In this document: positions 11,977 through 24,300 of the stretch, one piece after another
Numbering within the stretch: the stretch's first letter is position 1
Layout: every line of letters begins with the position of its first letter
NCBI RefSeq assembly: GCF_041296385.1
Contig: NC_091033.1
Location: 13,596,001-13,660,000, forward strand
Origin: Aphelocoma coerulescens
Taxonomy: Eukaryota > Chordata > Aves > Passeriformes > Corvidae
Direction of reading: 5' to 3'
Length of the DNA: 64,000 nucleotides
Notes under the pieces: generated by a model
Told to the model about the DNA's origin: nothing
The model's database searches: none
Seen by the model: the letters and a program-made list of their open reading frames with translations, nothing else
Made by a program: the position numbers and the translations under genes

Positions 11977-12141
11977 CTTGGTGTAAGCATTCACCTGGGT
12001 TACGTTGGAGGAGCAATAATTGCTGTACCCACTGCTGGTTCCATGAGATGTGTTTGTCATGGACCCATTCCCCATTGGAACACAGGCTTTAACATATAAC
12101 TCATCCTTTTGGGTACCCAGCAAAGTTTCCATAACTCATGT
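11977..12141 (-). pseudogene. Exon-like segment with apparent one-base frameshift
   Basis: On the - strand an acceptor GATAAATTCTTCACAG precedes 12141 and a donor GTGAGA follows 11977. One frame reads MSYGNFAGYPKG and then stops at TGA; a one-base shift in the A run at about 12110-12113 continues in a frame open to the donor (DELYVKACVPMGNGS ... NVTQVNAYTK). The composition is rich in Ser, Gly, Tyr, Asn and Thr and reads like a real disordered protein segment. I do not recognise the family. It could be a decayed exon, a sequencing error in a homopolymer, or chance. Confidence 0.25.
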
Positions 12142-12714
12142 CTGTGAAGAATTTATCATCTTCTACCCTTAGATTGATATTTATGTTGCAGTGAAGTGCA
12201 AACAGTCACTCCGGTACCTGGGGTTTGACATTTGGAAATGATTTTTGAAGGTTATTTATTTATCATCCAGTGCAGCCCACTCTAAGGAGAGGTGTCTGCT
12301 CTAGACCTGCACCTCTGGAAAAGAGCTTTCAAACTTCTAAACCAGATGAAGTCAAGTAGCCCAGCAAAAGTGCAGTGTCTTCTGATGAATACTAAACACA
12401 GAGAGGCACGCCAATGATGCTGTTTGCTGAGTCCTGTTTAACTTCTGGTGCCACTAAAATGGGCAAAGTGGTATTTTGTGAAGTGAAAAATGATGGGGCC
12501 AAATTTGGAAGCTGAGTGTTTAAACTGCTTTGCCTCCTCAAGGTGTTTCACACCTCATCTGATTCCCATGGAATTTCAAATTTGCACAGAGATTCTTCTT
12601 TAGATTTAAAAACTTCTTATTTAGATTTAATTTTTGATGCCTCTCACTACTGGTGATAATTTAGCTTCATGAGAACTTAAGAAAAATAAGGCAAGAGATG
12701 TTCCAGGCAATTAG

Positions 12715-12835
12715 GGAACAGATTGTCCAAGGCTGGGTTAGAGCAGCCTGGAATAGTGGGAGGTGTCCCTGCCCATGGCAGGGGGTGGAACTGGATGATC
12801 TTGAAAGCCCCCTCCAACCCAAATCATTCTACATG
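12715..12835 (+). mobile_element. CR1 3' tail
   Basis: Sense CR1 3' end: GGTTAGAGCAGCCTGG, AGGTGTCCCTGCCCATGGCA, GGAACTGGATGATCTT, then CAACCCAAATCATTCTA. About 120 bases, strongly 5' truncated. Confidence 0.9.
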
Positions 12836-13539
12836 GTTTATGTTTTTTTAAATGTTCAGCAATTTCAAATTGTTTTCACAGTATAAAAGCCAGTTGTCCT
12901 CTTCCCCTTCAGGCTTAAAAGCTGTGTAAATAGTTGATAACATCCTCTTGTAGCAGCCCATAAGTCACATTCCCAAGGGCAGATTTTCCTGCCCTTTGCT
13001 CCTTACCAATATTGCTCTAAAGCCAATTGTCAGTCCATTTAGATGGAACAAGTAACAGCCAAGGCCAGATCCCCTCTTTTCCACCTCTCACTGCATAATG
13101 CCATAATGAGATTCTGGTCAAACGGTTCAGTGCAATGCAATATTCAATCTGCCCGTACTCAGAAAGGCTGCTGTGAATTACTGGGCACGGTGATTAGCCC
13201 CTGTTTGTCCGAGGTTACTGGAAATTGTTGCCACATCTTGCAGGTGGCTGTGCTGCTGCGCTGGGACGCGGCCTTCGGGGCAGTGACGCACACGCTCTGC
13301 ACTCCCAGCATGGGGAGGGACTGCGCCTGGAGCTCTGGGACAGCACCTTTGCTTTGCAGAACACCTTCTGGTGGGACTGGCCATAAGGAAAAATCCACCT
13401 GTGAACTTCCCTAAAGCAGGAGAAAGGGACCGAGGGCTCCTCAAATCCTGCCAGTTCTACACTCAGGAGAACAAACAGCAAGAGTGTTTTGCAGAAGGGG
13501 AGGTCCCCATGCTTGTACCTTATCTGTGTTCTTGCATCT

Positions 13540-13777
13540 GACAGAGGGCAGGGTTAGGTGGGATATTGGGAATAAATCATTCCCTGTGAGGGTGGGCAGG
13601 CCCTGGCACAGGGTGCCCAGAGCAGCTGTGGCTGCCCCTGGATCCCTGGAAGTGTCCAGGGCCAGGCTGGACGGGGCTTGGAGCAGCCTGGGACAGTGAA
13701 AGTTGTCCCTGCCCGTGGCAGGGGGTGGTTTAAGGTCCCTTACAACCCAAACCATTCCCTATTTCTCTGATTCTAAG
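13540..13777 (+). mobile_element. CR1 3' tail
   Basis: Sense CR1: GGGATATTGGGAATAAATC, the module GGCACAGGGTGCCCAGAGC, then GTCCCTGCCCGTGGCAGG and the 3' end CAACCCAAACCATTCC ... TCTGATTCT. A 5'-truncated copy of the same subfamily as several others in the window. Confidence 0.92.
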
Positions 13778-14873
13778 TATCCTGAGACCAACAGGAGAGG
13801 TGCCTTCTTCTGGTGTCTTCTTCTGCTCTTCTTTTCAGCCAGAATTTGAGATACACCAACAACTGTAGCTACTTGAATGACCAGACTTTAAATAGTGATA
13901 ATATATTGCATCTGTACAGGCATTTCATAGGTGTGAGAATATAATGAGCCCATAGATAGGGAACAATGTCCATTACACCCACAGCTATAAGCAGCTTTTT
14001 GGTCCGCTGATCTTTCTAACATTTAACAATGGGGAACATTTTTTAAAGCATATAACCTGTCCTTTATAAAAGATTTTTGTCATATTTTCAAGTGGGAATT
14101 GGTAAAGTAGAACCATTATAAATAGAGTCATTGCGTCTGAGGTTGTCAGCTTTGAGATCTTACAAAATAAGGAACCTTTTCTGAGGCTCTGGGCATGTGA
14201 TGCCCTATTACCAGCTGTGTTATAGTGCTGTGAGTGCCTGGTTCCGATCTTGCTTTATGGTGGTGCTTATTAAATGTACTCAGGAGGAGGAAAGAGCCTG
14301 TTCTGTGGCTCTGGGAGTGTGACCACCCTGTGGCTTGCTGTGTTCTCTGTGTGACACTGGCACAGGCACCCATCCCTCACGATGGGTGTGAACAGAGATG
14401 TTCTGTCTGTATCAGTGAAATCCTTTAACCAGCCTGGCAGCTGATGCTTGAGAACAGGCATTGCAGGAACTTGTTTGGGACCAGACTCCAACGCAGGAAG
14501 ACTTTGCCAAACTACCTGCACTAGCAGGAGGGCAGAGTGGAGGGATATTCCCTGCCTGCTGATGGATATGTCTCCCCTGCCAGGTACATGCCATACATCC
14601 TTCAGTCAATGGATGGCACTGCTGGCTTTTCACAGCTGGGCTTGTTTGGGATCTGCCTTGTGAAGCGCAGTCATGACTCAAAGCACGCTGGTGGGAAGGG
14701 GTTACTTCAGTAGCAGCCAGACTCCCTGGAACAGGGGTGGAGCAGAGGCCTTGGGGGTCTGTCAGGGGATGTGACTGGGCCCCCAGCCAGCCCTCACTCC
14801 TCACTCCCAAGTTCTCGTTGGGAGCACGGCTTGCTGTGCCTCAGCTGTGAGCGCACAGACAAGAGCTCTTGGA

Positions 14874-14914
14874 GCTCAGCCTGCTTGGGCTCAGCCTGCT
14901 TGGGCTCAGCCTGG
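14874..14914. repeat. 15-bp tandem repeat, about 2.7 copies
   Basis: GCTCAGCCTGCTTGG repeats head to tail from 14874, 14889 and 14904, the last copy partial. It lies just left of a CR1 tail. Confidence 0.85.
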
Positions 14915-14947
14915 AGCCACTGCCAAGCACGAGCAGATCTGCTGGGA

Positions 14948-15187
14948 ATATCATGGAATCACATCAGAGAATCATGGATTGGTTTGGGCTGTAAGGGACC
15001 TTCAATCTCATCCCATTCCAACCCCCTGCCATGGCAGGGACACCTCCCACTGCCCCAGGCTGCTCCAAGCCCCATCCAGCCTGGCCTTGGGCACTGCCAG
15101 GGATCCAGGGGCAGCCACAGCTGCTCTGGGCACCCTGTGCCAGGGCCTGCCCACCCTCACAGGGGGGAATTCCTTCCCAATATCCCA
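14948..15187 (-). mobile_element. CR1 3' tail
   Basis: Antisense CR1: 3' end at left (AGAGAATCATGGATTGGTTT), CCATGGCAGGGACACCTCCC in the middle and TTCCTTCCCAATATCCCA at right. The 244-codon open frame across 14847-15581 exists only because this repeat happens to be open. Confidence 0.93.
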
Positions 15188-17494
15188 TTATTCATTACTT
15201 CTTATTAATAGCGAGTGCTACATTCATTATTTGTTATCCTATGGGATGGTGCATGAGAATTCACTTATTATTCATGGATTTAGTTATTTTATTGGTTTGT
15301 CACAGACCAGTTCTCACTTGAGCTTTCTGAGGCAAATTCTTAATTACACTGTTGTGGCCCCAGAGTTGGTAAAATGGGAGACAAGAGCAAGAGGACAGAG
15401 CAATGCGAATTTAAAAGGGAAATCAAAAAGGAGAGCTGAAAATTTGAAATCCATAAGGATCTTGAATGTTGTACAAAGGTTAAGAAGCATAAAAAGTGAA
15501 AAAACCCAGAAAAACTGGAAGGGGAAGGTTAGAAGAAAAGCTGTCTGTGAACAGATCTGCTTTTTCCAGAAGCCTGGATAAGTTTCAAAAAATAACCTGA
15601 TTCCAAAAGCTCCTAAAAAAACTCAACCTGAAAACACTCTGGGTTTAGCTGGATGCAGCTCAGTGGCATGAATAGTGTTGCAATTATAAAATGGATGTAA
15701 ATCAGAGTGATCTGTGCCTTAATTACCATTCTGCCACAACAGCAGATCCAGTCCTGTGGAAACCCCAAGTGGTTTCTGTGGTGTATCACCCCACAGACTA
15801 ATTGGTCACTTGCCTTCTAGAAACGCTTTTGAGATAATTAAGAAAAATAATAAATTGGGAGAATATTTTACTTCTAATTGGGTGTCAGATGTATTAAACC
15901 CTTGAAAAACTGAAGGTTTTGCTAATAATCAGAAACCCTCAGCTTTCTCTGGTGCTACCTGCTTTGTTCTGAGTTGTTTGTGGAACAATCAGGTTTTTAA
16001 TGGATGTGACATTCACCACAGCTAACCAAGAGACTTTGGTTTGGGAGAAGTTCTGATGCTGCCAGTGTGGGAATTAATTTTGCTGGCCTGAAAAGAAAGA
16101 ATTCCTCATTTTGGGGCTACAAAACTCAATTTTGCCTGTTGTTTGAGAAGCCTTCAGCTGCCTCTGACAGTTCTGCAGGCAAAGTAATTGTACTGGAGAA
16201 AAAGGCCTAAAATAGACACTGTCTGCTTTAAACTTCTCTGGGTTAAGCAGCTTTGTTTTCTGCTGGCTTGTGAGGTAAATAAACATCCGTGTTATCAGTT
16301 GCTGGGAATGGACCTTAGGAGTTCAGCTTAGTGATGCAGCCTTGGGATTTGGAGTTCCTGGATGACACTTGAACCCACAAACATCGGGCATGTGCTTGTA
16401 AGCGGTTTCCATGGAAATAACATTAAAAGCCATTTAAAGAATGGAAAAACAATGTACACATCTTTTATGGATTTTTACACCAAAATAGTTGATTCTAAAA
16501 GCTGGTGTGAAGCAGTTCACACACTGACGCAACAGGGCCCAGAGCTGTTTAATTTTGGTTTTGTGAGGGGTGAAGTGTTTCTAAATGTTTGTGACAGGAA
16601 AGCACTGGGCAGACAGAAGTTACATGAACATTTATAATTCTGTTTTATCTTCATGTTACTTGCAGAGGAACTGTGCTGATGACCATGGCAGTCTTTTGTA
16701 AGCCAGTATTTAATATCAGGATTTCATTCTCAGTGAGCAGAAAGGGCTCGGGCTTAGTTCAGATTCCTTCTTTTTTGTTTTCAGAATAAACTCAAGAATT
16801 TAGGAGGAAATGATGAAATCTTTGGTCTATTTTGAAGTTGAGGAGATGGCACTGAAGTGACAAACCAGAGCATTCAGCACTCATAGAGACCCCAGAATAA
16901 TAACCCAGCCTGTAAACAGACAGTGAAAAAAGGGGGGAAAAGCCTGGAAAATCCCCTCTGCTGAGCATCTCTGCCTTTTCCTGGCTAACTGCAGGGGAAG
17001 GGAAAGGGGAGAAGAGGGTGGGAAAGGGGGCAGAAGCGATTTGAGAAGCAGAATCCCAGTACAGCTGCCAGGGGATAGTGGCTGCAGAAAATGTCTGTTA
17101 TTAATGCAACAAGACTGAAACTGCCTGGGCAGTGTCACTTTGAATTGGGTCACTGTTGCTCCAGTGTGGTATCACCATCAGGGCTGGCTATGATGAAATT
17201 AATAGCAACTGGGAATGTTAATTAAGAGCTAGGTCAGCTGTCCTCAACTGTTAGTGACAGTGTCATCCAGCTGTGATGCCTGAGTAGATTTTCTCACACA
17301 CCACTGGCAGACAGGAATTTTTAGCAGCTGATAGACCCCAGATCAATAACTTACATAATGCAGTTCCTGAGTCACCTACAACAAGTTTACACATGTGAAA
17401 TTGGGAAGGAATAATCTTGAGCTTGTGCTAACCTGGAGTCACACGGTGGGGGAGGTTGAGAGGGGACACAGTGGCTCATCTGGTGCAGTTTTCT
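15188..17494. other. Intergenic, no gene recognised
   Basis: AT-rich sequence. A 91-codon open frame at 16362-16637 (+) has ordinary amino-acid composition but no recognisable domain and no neighbouring exon signal. The stretch at 15355-15545 is purine-rich on the + strand. Confidence 0.55.
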
Positions 17495-17503
17495 CCATTC
17501 TCC

Positions 17504-17631
17504 CACAGCTGTTTCTCTTGGAACCAGATGTTCTCCCCAGATGTCTCGCACAGCTGTTTCTCTTGGAACCAGATGTTCTCCCCAGATGTCTCCCACAGCT
17601 GTTTCTCTTGGAACCAGATTTCTCCCCAGAT
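17504..17631. repeat. 45-bp minisatellite, 2.8 copies
   Basis: Unit begins CACAGCTGTTTCTCTTGG at 17504, 17549 and 17594; the third copy has lost one base (AGATTTCTCC for AGATGTTCTCC). Because 45 is a multiple of three, open frames pass through it and give a false 15-residue protein repeat on both strands. Confidence 0.95.
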
Positions 17632-17639
17632 GCAGAGGG

Positions 17640-20600
17640 GCAGCCCTGGCTCCCTCGTGCCACTCTGGCAGCATCTCCCACCTGCTCCTCTGAACTGCTC
17701 TGCACTGAACAGCACCAGCAGCCTGGAACTGGAATTTCCCTCCTTTCAGAAAGTTTCCCTTTTAGGCTGGAACAGATATAAAATGTGACCCTGGAAGCAC
17801 GTGGCAACATTTGCCTCTGCCCACGTTGCCAAACACAGCCGAGTAGGGCCTGACCTTGTAGCAAATCATGGTGTAATGCAAGAAATGCTTAAAAAACCTT
17901 GGGACTCTTCAGATTTTTGCTTGAAGGAATGAGGAGATAATTAGTTCACAGGAAATACTTCAGTGGACAATACCAATCCAGTTGAAATTTTAAGCTGCAT
18001 AGTCATGCTTAGCAGTAGATTTATCTTTTTTTAAACGAGGTAAAATGCCAGCTAGGAAAGTGTTTTCCATCTAGGTTAACAATAGGGGTTCTTGCATAAG
18101 CCACTAGAGCTTTCAAAAAATGCTTAAAATAATTTCCTGAAAACTTTAAATGGAGTGGACTGAAGATAAAATTTGGAGTAATTTCCTCAGGGACCTACAT
18201 TATGTTTAACTAGTTGTTTTCAACATCTGAATTGAATTCCTAAGGCAGCAGCCATATGTGCTCACAAATTAGGGTATATATTGTATGCTTTTATTTTTAT
18301 TGTTAGAAATGCTCCAAATGAATGGAGGGACCTTTATTTTTAGGAAAAAAAAATTTCTAATGTTAACTTAAAAATCCTCACCTTGTCCAGTTTTTTATTT
18401 CCTGCTGTAGAATACCAGGGGCCAACTTTATATTTTTTCTTCTGTAGCTGGAGCATTTGTATATTAGAAAGGTCAAGAATGTCCAATATTCAATTTTCTG
18501 GACAATTTTTGAAGATCATGGAACACTACCAACTGTTTTTCTCTTCTTAATACACAGTTTTCTTCTAAACATGCAGTTGTACATTCAATAAAGATTACAG
18601 AACTTGTCACCTTCCCATGTCTTTGTTAATACGAAAGAACCCAAAGGTTGCACTTTTGAATGCTCAAAGGTTGGCAACTAGAACACGAACCCAGATGAAT
18701 AACTTGTAATGAATACTGGTTTTGCTTTGGGTTTTTTTTGGGGTGTGTGAGCATGGGAAAAAGTCTGATTAACAGATTTGTGTTCTGGTTTCCAAATAAT
18801 TCAGATTTTGTCTTCACTTTCTTTCTCAAACCACAGTGTAAGACTACTGTGAGCTCTCAGGCTCAGATTTAATTGTACCTCAGAAGAATTCTTGAAGACT
18901 TCTTAAAACACATAAGATAAAAAGAATTCTGGTGGTGAGCAAGTACTTTAAAGCCATATCTGGGGCTCTGTACAAAAACCCAAACAATGCTTGTCCTCTG
19001 TTGTAAAACAGTTTGAATGTAGCTGCTTCCATATTCATATGAAATTTTATTTTTTTAATGTGCTTTAATGTGCTTTATAATGAGCTCTGTGGGCTGTTTG
19101 TGGTGCTGAGTTCTGTCACCCTGCTGGCTGCACATGGGGACGTGGGACAGCTCCTTGCTGGCCAGCTGCTTCCGAGCATTAATCCCGTATGCAGATCCCG
19201 AACTTTAATGAAGGATTAATTAATGATCTGGCAGTGCCTGAGCCTCAGCAGCCTGGCTGCACCTTCAGGCTGCCACTGTCACGCTGGGCTTTATCTCCTG
19301 AGCTCCTGGCTCAGCTCAGTCACACTCCTGTTACCACCAGGCTCAGAAGGTGAAGGAGAAAAACATCCAATTCCTTTAAATTTCCCTTGGAGTTCAGTGT
19401 CAGCTTCAGAAGGTGCAGCTGCTAATGACCTAGAGGTGATTCATCTATTATCAGGTAATCTGCCCTTGGCTGATTTAAATCCGGGGAGTTAAAGACAAAA
19501 ACCTCATTTCCTTTAACAGAGAGCTGCCCATAGAAATGAGCAAAGAATTTTAAGTTAACAGAACGCTCTCAAAATTAAGAAAAGCGCCCTGCTGGCTGCT
19601 TTGGACTGCTCAGTGGAAGCAAAGCTGAAGGAAATCTGATTTCCCACGGGTTTAGATGGTCTTTCTGGGATTCTGGGATTCTGAGTAAGGCAAAGAAGAG
19701 GTTTACACACGGATATTCTGTACATCCAAAATATCCCGAGGGAGGAAATGGGTTGAGTGCCTGATCCTGCAACTCTGTTGGCAGCAAAGCTCATATTAAG
19801 TCCTGGCTTTTCCATGCAGAAGTCATAGTCTGGCAGATTATTAATAAGTAAATAAGTCATCTCTTGGTTTTACAAAGCTGACATTAATGGATGAGCAGTT
19901 CCATGTCTCGTTTGATGGACCTGGATGAGAATGTAGCCCAGAAAGTGCTCTTAAACATGGCTTTAGTGCCTAAGGGAATGCTTAGCATTTTAGTTATTTT
20001 TGTATTTATAAAAGAGTACATTGATGGGATAACTTTCTGGAAGAACCAGCGAGTATTTTAAATTTTTGTTTTGTTTTTCCAGGACTTGACATCTCTCTTT
20101 TATATATCCAGGATGTGAGTCACCCTGTCTTAAGTATTACTGATGAATTCTCCCCTGTATCACTCATAGGTCATTTGTTTCTTTGTCTGTTGTGTTTGAT
20201 TTTCATCTTGCATTGATGAAACCTTGCACAAGCTCTCTAGGGTGGCTACCCCAGCTTCCAAACTAACACAAACAGAGGATTTTTCTCCCTTCCTGTATTT
20301 GCCATTTTTAATTTAAGCAGCCATATCACACACACAAACTGGGATGTAACAATCCCATGATAACTCCCTGCCTCCTCCACATCCATTTTCTCTTCCCTTC
20401 TTCCATCTTCTGTGCTCCTGCAGTTTTGTACCCTGGGGTGACAGAACTGACCTCTGCAAGTTGCCAGTTCTGGAAGAGTCCTTAGAAATCCCTTGTGTGA
20501 CTAAAGAGGAGTTCCTGCCACTGACCCCTTGATTACTTTCTGCCTGCACAGAGCAGCAGCCTCTGAGTGCTGGAACACCCCGAGGTTCAGTGCCCTGGAT

Positions 20601-21580
20601 GTGGCAGGAGAGAGTGAGAGGAAGTTTTGAGGAGGGATCCTTCCCATGAGGAGAGATTATTCCATGGCAGAGGGCAGGGAGGAATTCACTCCACTTGAAA
20701 GGACGGCTGTTTCTTTGAATCCAGATGTGAAGTTACCCGAAGAGATGAGGAGGAAAGAAGAAATAATCTGTGGGTTTCTTGCACCCACCTTGACCCCACG
20801 AGCAGCGATTTTTTTTTGTACTTTCAGAAAGTACCTGTGGTTTAAAAAAACCCAGACAAACAACCCATGACAAAACAACATAGAAATCTTCTCAACCAGC
20901 CCCCTCTACTAAAAAAAGTTGTTTTCTTGCTGTTATGCTTTCCTAGGCCTGAGATTAACAGTGCAAGTGCCATCTTGGGGGAGCTCTGTGTGGGTTTGGG
21001 AGTTTGGAGGGATGAATTGCAGAAGAGTTTGGCCTGGAATCTGCACTCAGGGGACCAGAAACCACATCCAGGCCACAGCAAGGCTGTTTGTCACAGCCAG
21101 GGGTTATCCAGAGAGGGGTGACAACGGAGCAACAAAAGTTTCCAATGTACCACGTTGTTTTCCCTTTCATACCCAAGGGTAAAGCATCCCTTAGGGCAGC
21201 CCAGCTGCATAATTTCAGGATTAAGTGAAAAGTTAAATGATACACAACAGATGATCCAGAATAATTTCTTCTTTTGAATTCTTATGAATTCTTCTGAAAT
21301 CCTGCCTTTTGATATAGGCTGGCTCAAACTTTGAATTCCTGGCTCTGGGAAACTGGACCTTAAACATACTCCTAAACTTTCTGACTGTGTCCTGTTGACT
21401 GAAGGTCTGAATCCCTTCAGCATCCAGCAGGATTCCTCTTGCCTCAATCTTGCCTCCAATCTCAGCAGCTGAGAACAGGACAGTTAGGACATGATAGTTT
21501 CAGGTTGTATCAAGATGAACTCTGTACTTTCAATCTAATATAATGTTTGATCTTTCCGACCCCAAATCAGAGCTGTTTTC
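17640..21580. other. Intergenic, no gene recognised
   Basis: No exon with convincing borders and no transposon was recognised. AT-rich blocks with many TAAT and ATTA cores (for example about 18180-18380) look like noncoding sequence under constraint, but this cannot be judged from one genome. Confidence 0.5.
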
Positions 21581-21585
21581 TGAAG

Positions 21586-21601
21586 CATTGCCATGGCAAT
21601 G
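21586..21601. promoter_or_regulatory. 16-bp perfect palindrome, RFX X-box-like
   Basis: CATTGCCATGGCAATG equals its own reverse complement. Its core differs from the symmetric RFX-family site GTTGCCATGGCAAC only in the outermost base of each arm. RFX proteins bind such inverted repeats as dimers. Binding is inference; the palindrome is directly visible. Confidence 0.5.
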
Positions 21602-21626
21602 CACAACACAGTGTGTTGTCATTGCC
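21595..21626. repeat. Inverted repeat (hairpin) overlapping the palindrome
   Basis: GGCAATG and ACAACAC (separated by one C) pair with GTGTTGT and CATTGCC across a three-base loop, a 14-bp stem with a one-base bulge. The left arm is also the right half of the preceding palindrome. Confidence 0.8.
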
Positions 21627-21629
21627 AGG

Positions 21630-23690
21630 GCTTTTAGAGCTTTATTGAAATGCTTTTGAGCTGTAGAAAATGATCGATGGGAAATAATGGTACATTATGT
21701 CACAGATTGATTTACAATGGGCTGCACTATAAAATATTTAGTAGCATCTCTAAAATTATATCAAGACAAGTTACCAGAAAATTAAAAATACCGAAATATA
21801 TAGAGCTGCAAACATAGGCATTAGTGTGTGAGTACAACCAGGCCTCTCCTTCCAGAGCTCGGAAGGAAAATATGTTTGCTGGCAAATTGAGTAATTGTTT
21901 CTGAAAATTGGCAGCTCCCTGGTTTCTGGGTAAGCCTTCAGCATTACCTATTCCTAAGAAACTTCTTTGTATTCACAGAGTGCTTACTATTGTGAAGCTA
22001 ATAGATATGTTTTTGATGAACACATTTTTCCATTTGAATTGTGAGAGCAGTAACCTTTAGTCATCCACAGACAAGATCATTTCAATTCTAGGCTCAGTGC
22101 AGCCAAATTGCTCGATTCAGAATCTGATATGTGCACTGGCTTAATTATGTTTGGTTTTGGCTTTTTTTTTTCATTGTGATGAATCTTATGTGATGATCAG
22201 GTAGTGACATTTATTTTATCTGTGTGGTAAATTCATCTGTGGTCTGATGAATTTATTTCTCCCCTGTTCAACCCTGCTCTTAGAAAATATACAGGATTGC
22301 TTTTATTGCTTTTTCAGAACACCCTTGGTAAACATCAAATTCTGCACATCTAATTCCATCTCCCCTGAAAACCAGCAATGCCCGATGGATGTGAAATCCT
22401 GACCCTCTTGAGCATTTAGCAGAAGCTTTAACCATTAACAGGTAGTTCAGACTCCACTCAGTGGAAATGAGGACCAAACTCATCCATTTCCCAGGTCAGG
22501 CCAGAGTCCTACAGCTGTTCCTGAGATGTGGGAGTTGACTCAGTGTCTGCTGGGATTCAGGCTGCTAAAAGAGCAGTCAGTGCTCTGCTTTTCACCTTGT
22601 ATAGCATTAATTTGAATATATTCTTTCATTTCCTCTCACACTTCATTAATGGCAATAGAAACATTAAATTTGCATACATCAATTGCTAAGCAGTTATGTT
22701 AACCAGACTGTTAGGAGCATCAATACTGCTTGAAAGTAGGACTAATTATATCCTACTTCCCATTTTGGGCATTGTTTCTGTCTGAATTGTAATGTGACTA
22801 AATTATTGTTTTGATTATGCTGATGAGTTAGTTCATTCTCATTTATGTCCTGATTCATTTCATTCAGAAACCTTTGAAATCTGCACAGCTGCCTCAGTCT
22901 GAGTAGCCTCCCACTAAAACTCGAGCAATACACTTCTGGTACTGAAAACTGGGAGGAGGAAGAGAATGGGACATTCTCCATCCATAAGGATATTTTAGGT
23001 CATAGTACTGGACTTTCTGAGTGAGTTTGGGCAAATTGTTACAGATCAATGCAAATTAGTTCAGTTTTGCATCCAAACAGCCCAATAAATGGGTTGAAGC
23101 AGCAGATTTGAACTTGCTTGTGCTAACAGTCACCCTGATCAGCTGCCTTTTTCCAGCAGGCCCTTACCAGGTCTGGAAAAATCCTTTTCCAAGGATCTTT
23201 GTTTTCCATTCCTGTGTCATTTCCCGAGCCTGATGCTCTGCCAGTTACTAAAATCGCTGTCTCTCCTGGAGGAGGCACCTGACACATTCATGAGTCTATT
23301 CCCTAAATAATGGCAAAGATTGTACAAGTCCCTTGATGATTAACAAGAGCTCTCAGTGCCGAGGCTGACAAGGCACTCCTGCCTGTTCTTATCCTCTCCC
23401 CGTCGTGTCAATGGAGCTCCATGGAATCAGGAGGGAGCAAAGAAGGAAGCTGAGTGCCAGGAGAGTCTCCAATCCAACAGGCAGTGTTTGTCTTATCTAA
23501 AGTGACACAGCTTTTCATTTCCTCATCCATTGACAAGGCTCGTTAGCACTTGGTTTACGGTGTAAAGTTGGAAGCACAGCAATTAAGGAACAAATTGGGA
23601 ATGATGGGAATTGTGTCAGAGCATTGGAGCTCATTGGTCACTTGAGGGCTGTGGCTTTACACGTTTTGGTTGGTGCCACTCTGCTTTTTC
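21630..23690. other. Intergenic, no gene recognised
   Basis: Low-G+C sequence with long runs free of CpG and repeats (notably 21650-22250 and 22590-22870), rich in homeodomain-type TAAT cores. No coding exon recognised. Confidence 0.5.
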
Positions 23691-23822
23691 CAGCCCCGGA
23701 GGTGTCCAAGGAACACGTGGACGTGGACTCAGTGCTCTGGGCTGGGGGAACAAGGTGGGATCCAGCACAGGTTGGACTCTTGCAGGTCTTTGCCAGCCTC
23801 AGGGATTTCGTGATTCTGTAAC
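23690..23822 (+). mobile_element. CR1-type 3' tail, different subfamily
   Basis: GGAGGTGTCCAAGGAACACG, ACTCAGTGCTCTGG, CACAGGTTGGACTC, then GCCAGCCTCAGGGATTTCGT ending GATTCTGTA. This is the layout of a bird CR1-like tail distinct from the main subfamily in the window. Related to the copy at 62185-62287. Confidence 0.7.
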
Positions 23823-24210
23823 ACCAACGAAATTCTTCAGATACTGCTGAGCTTTGCCAGAGCTCTCTTCTTTCTGGCTGTGACATCCAGAGTAGCCACG
23901 AGCTACAGAAAAGTGACCCAGCCACCACAGCTTCCCTTCCACACCCTGTGTCTGACCTGTGTGTTTGTGCCATTGACTTCTCCATTCTCAGTGAACCATT
24001 ACCATGAGGGCAAAGTCCCAGCCACGATAACTCGTTAATTAAACCAATTAATGGATTAAACACTGCGTTGCTTGTACATGAAAAAAATAAATGCTTAAGA
24101 TTACCAAAGAGTTTTTTGGGTTTTGGATATCTTGAGCCCAATGCTGCTGCCAGGGTGGTTATAGTCAGGCATTCTGGGGTTGCAGGCTGTCTCCTCCCAC
24201 GGGAAGACCC

Positions 24211-24300
24211 ATTCCTATTCCTATTCCTATTCCTATTCCTATTCCTATTCCTATTCCTATTCCTATTCCTATTCCTATTCCTATTCCTATTCCCATTCCT
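24211..24300. repeat. (CCTATT)n microsatellite, about 15 units
   Basis: Near-perfect hexanucleotide array ending with one CCCATT variant. It creates spurious NRNRNR and FLFLFL or SYSYSY open frames. Confidence 0.98.

Noticed and set aside
14847..15581. 244-codon open frame
   Set aside because: It runs through a 15-bp tandem repeat and an antisense CR1 tail; no domain in the unique remainder.
17439..17864. Protein with a 15-residue repeat
   Set aside because: Translation of the 45-bp minisatellite, open on both strands because 45 is divisible by three.
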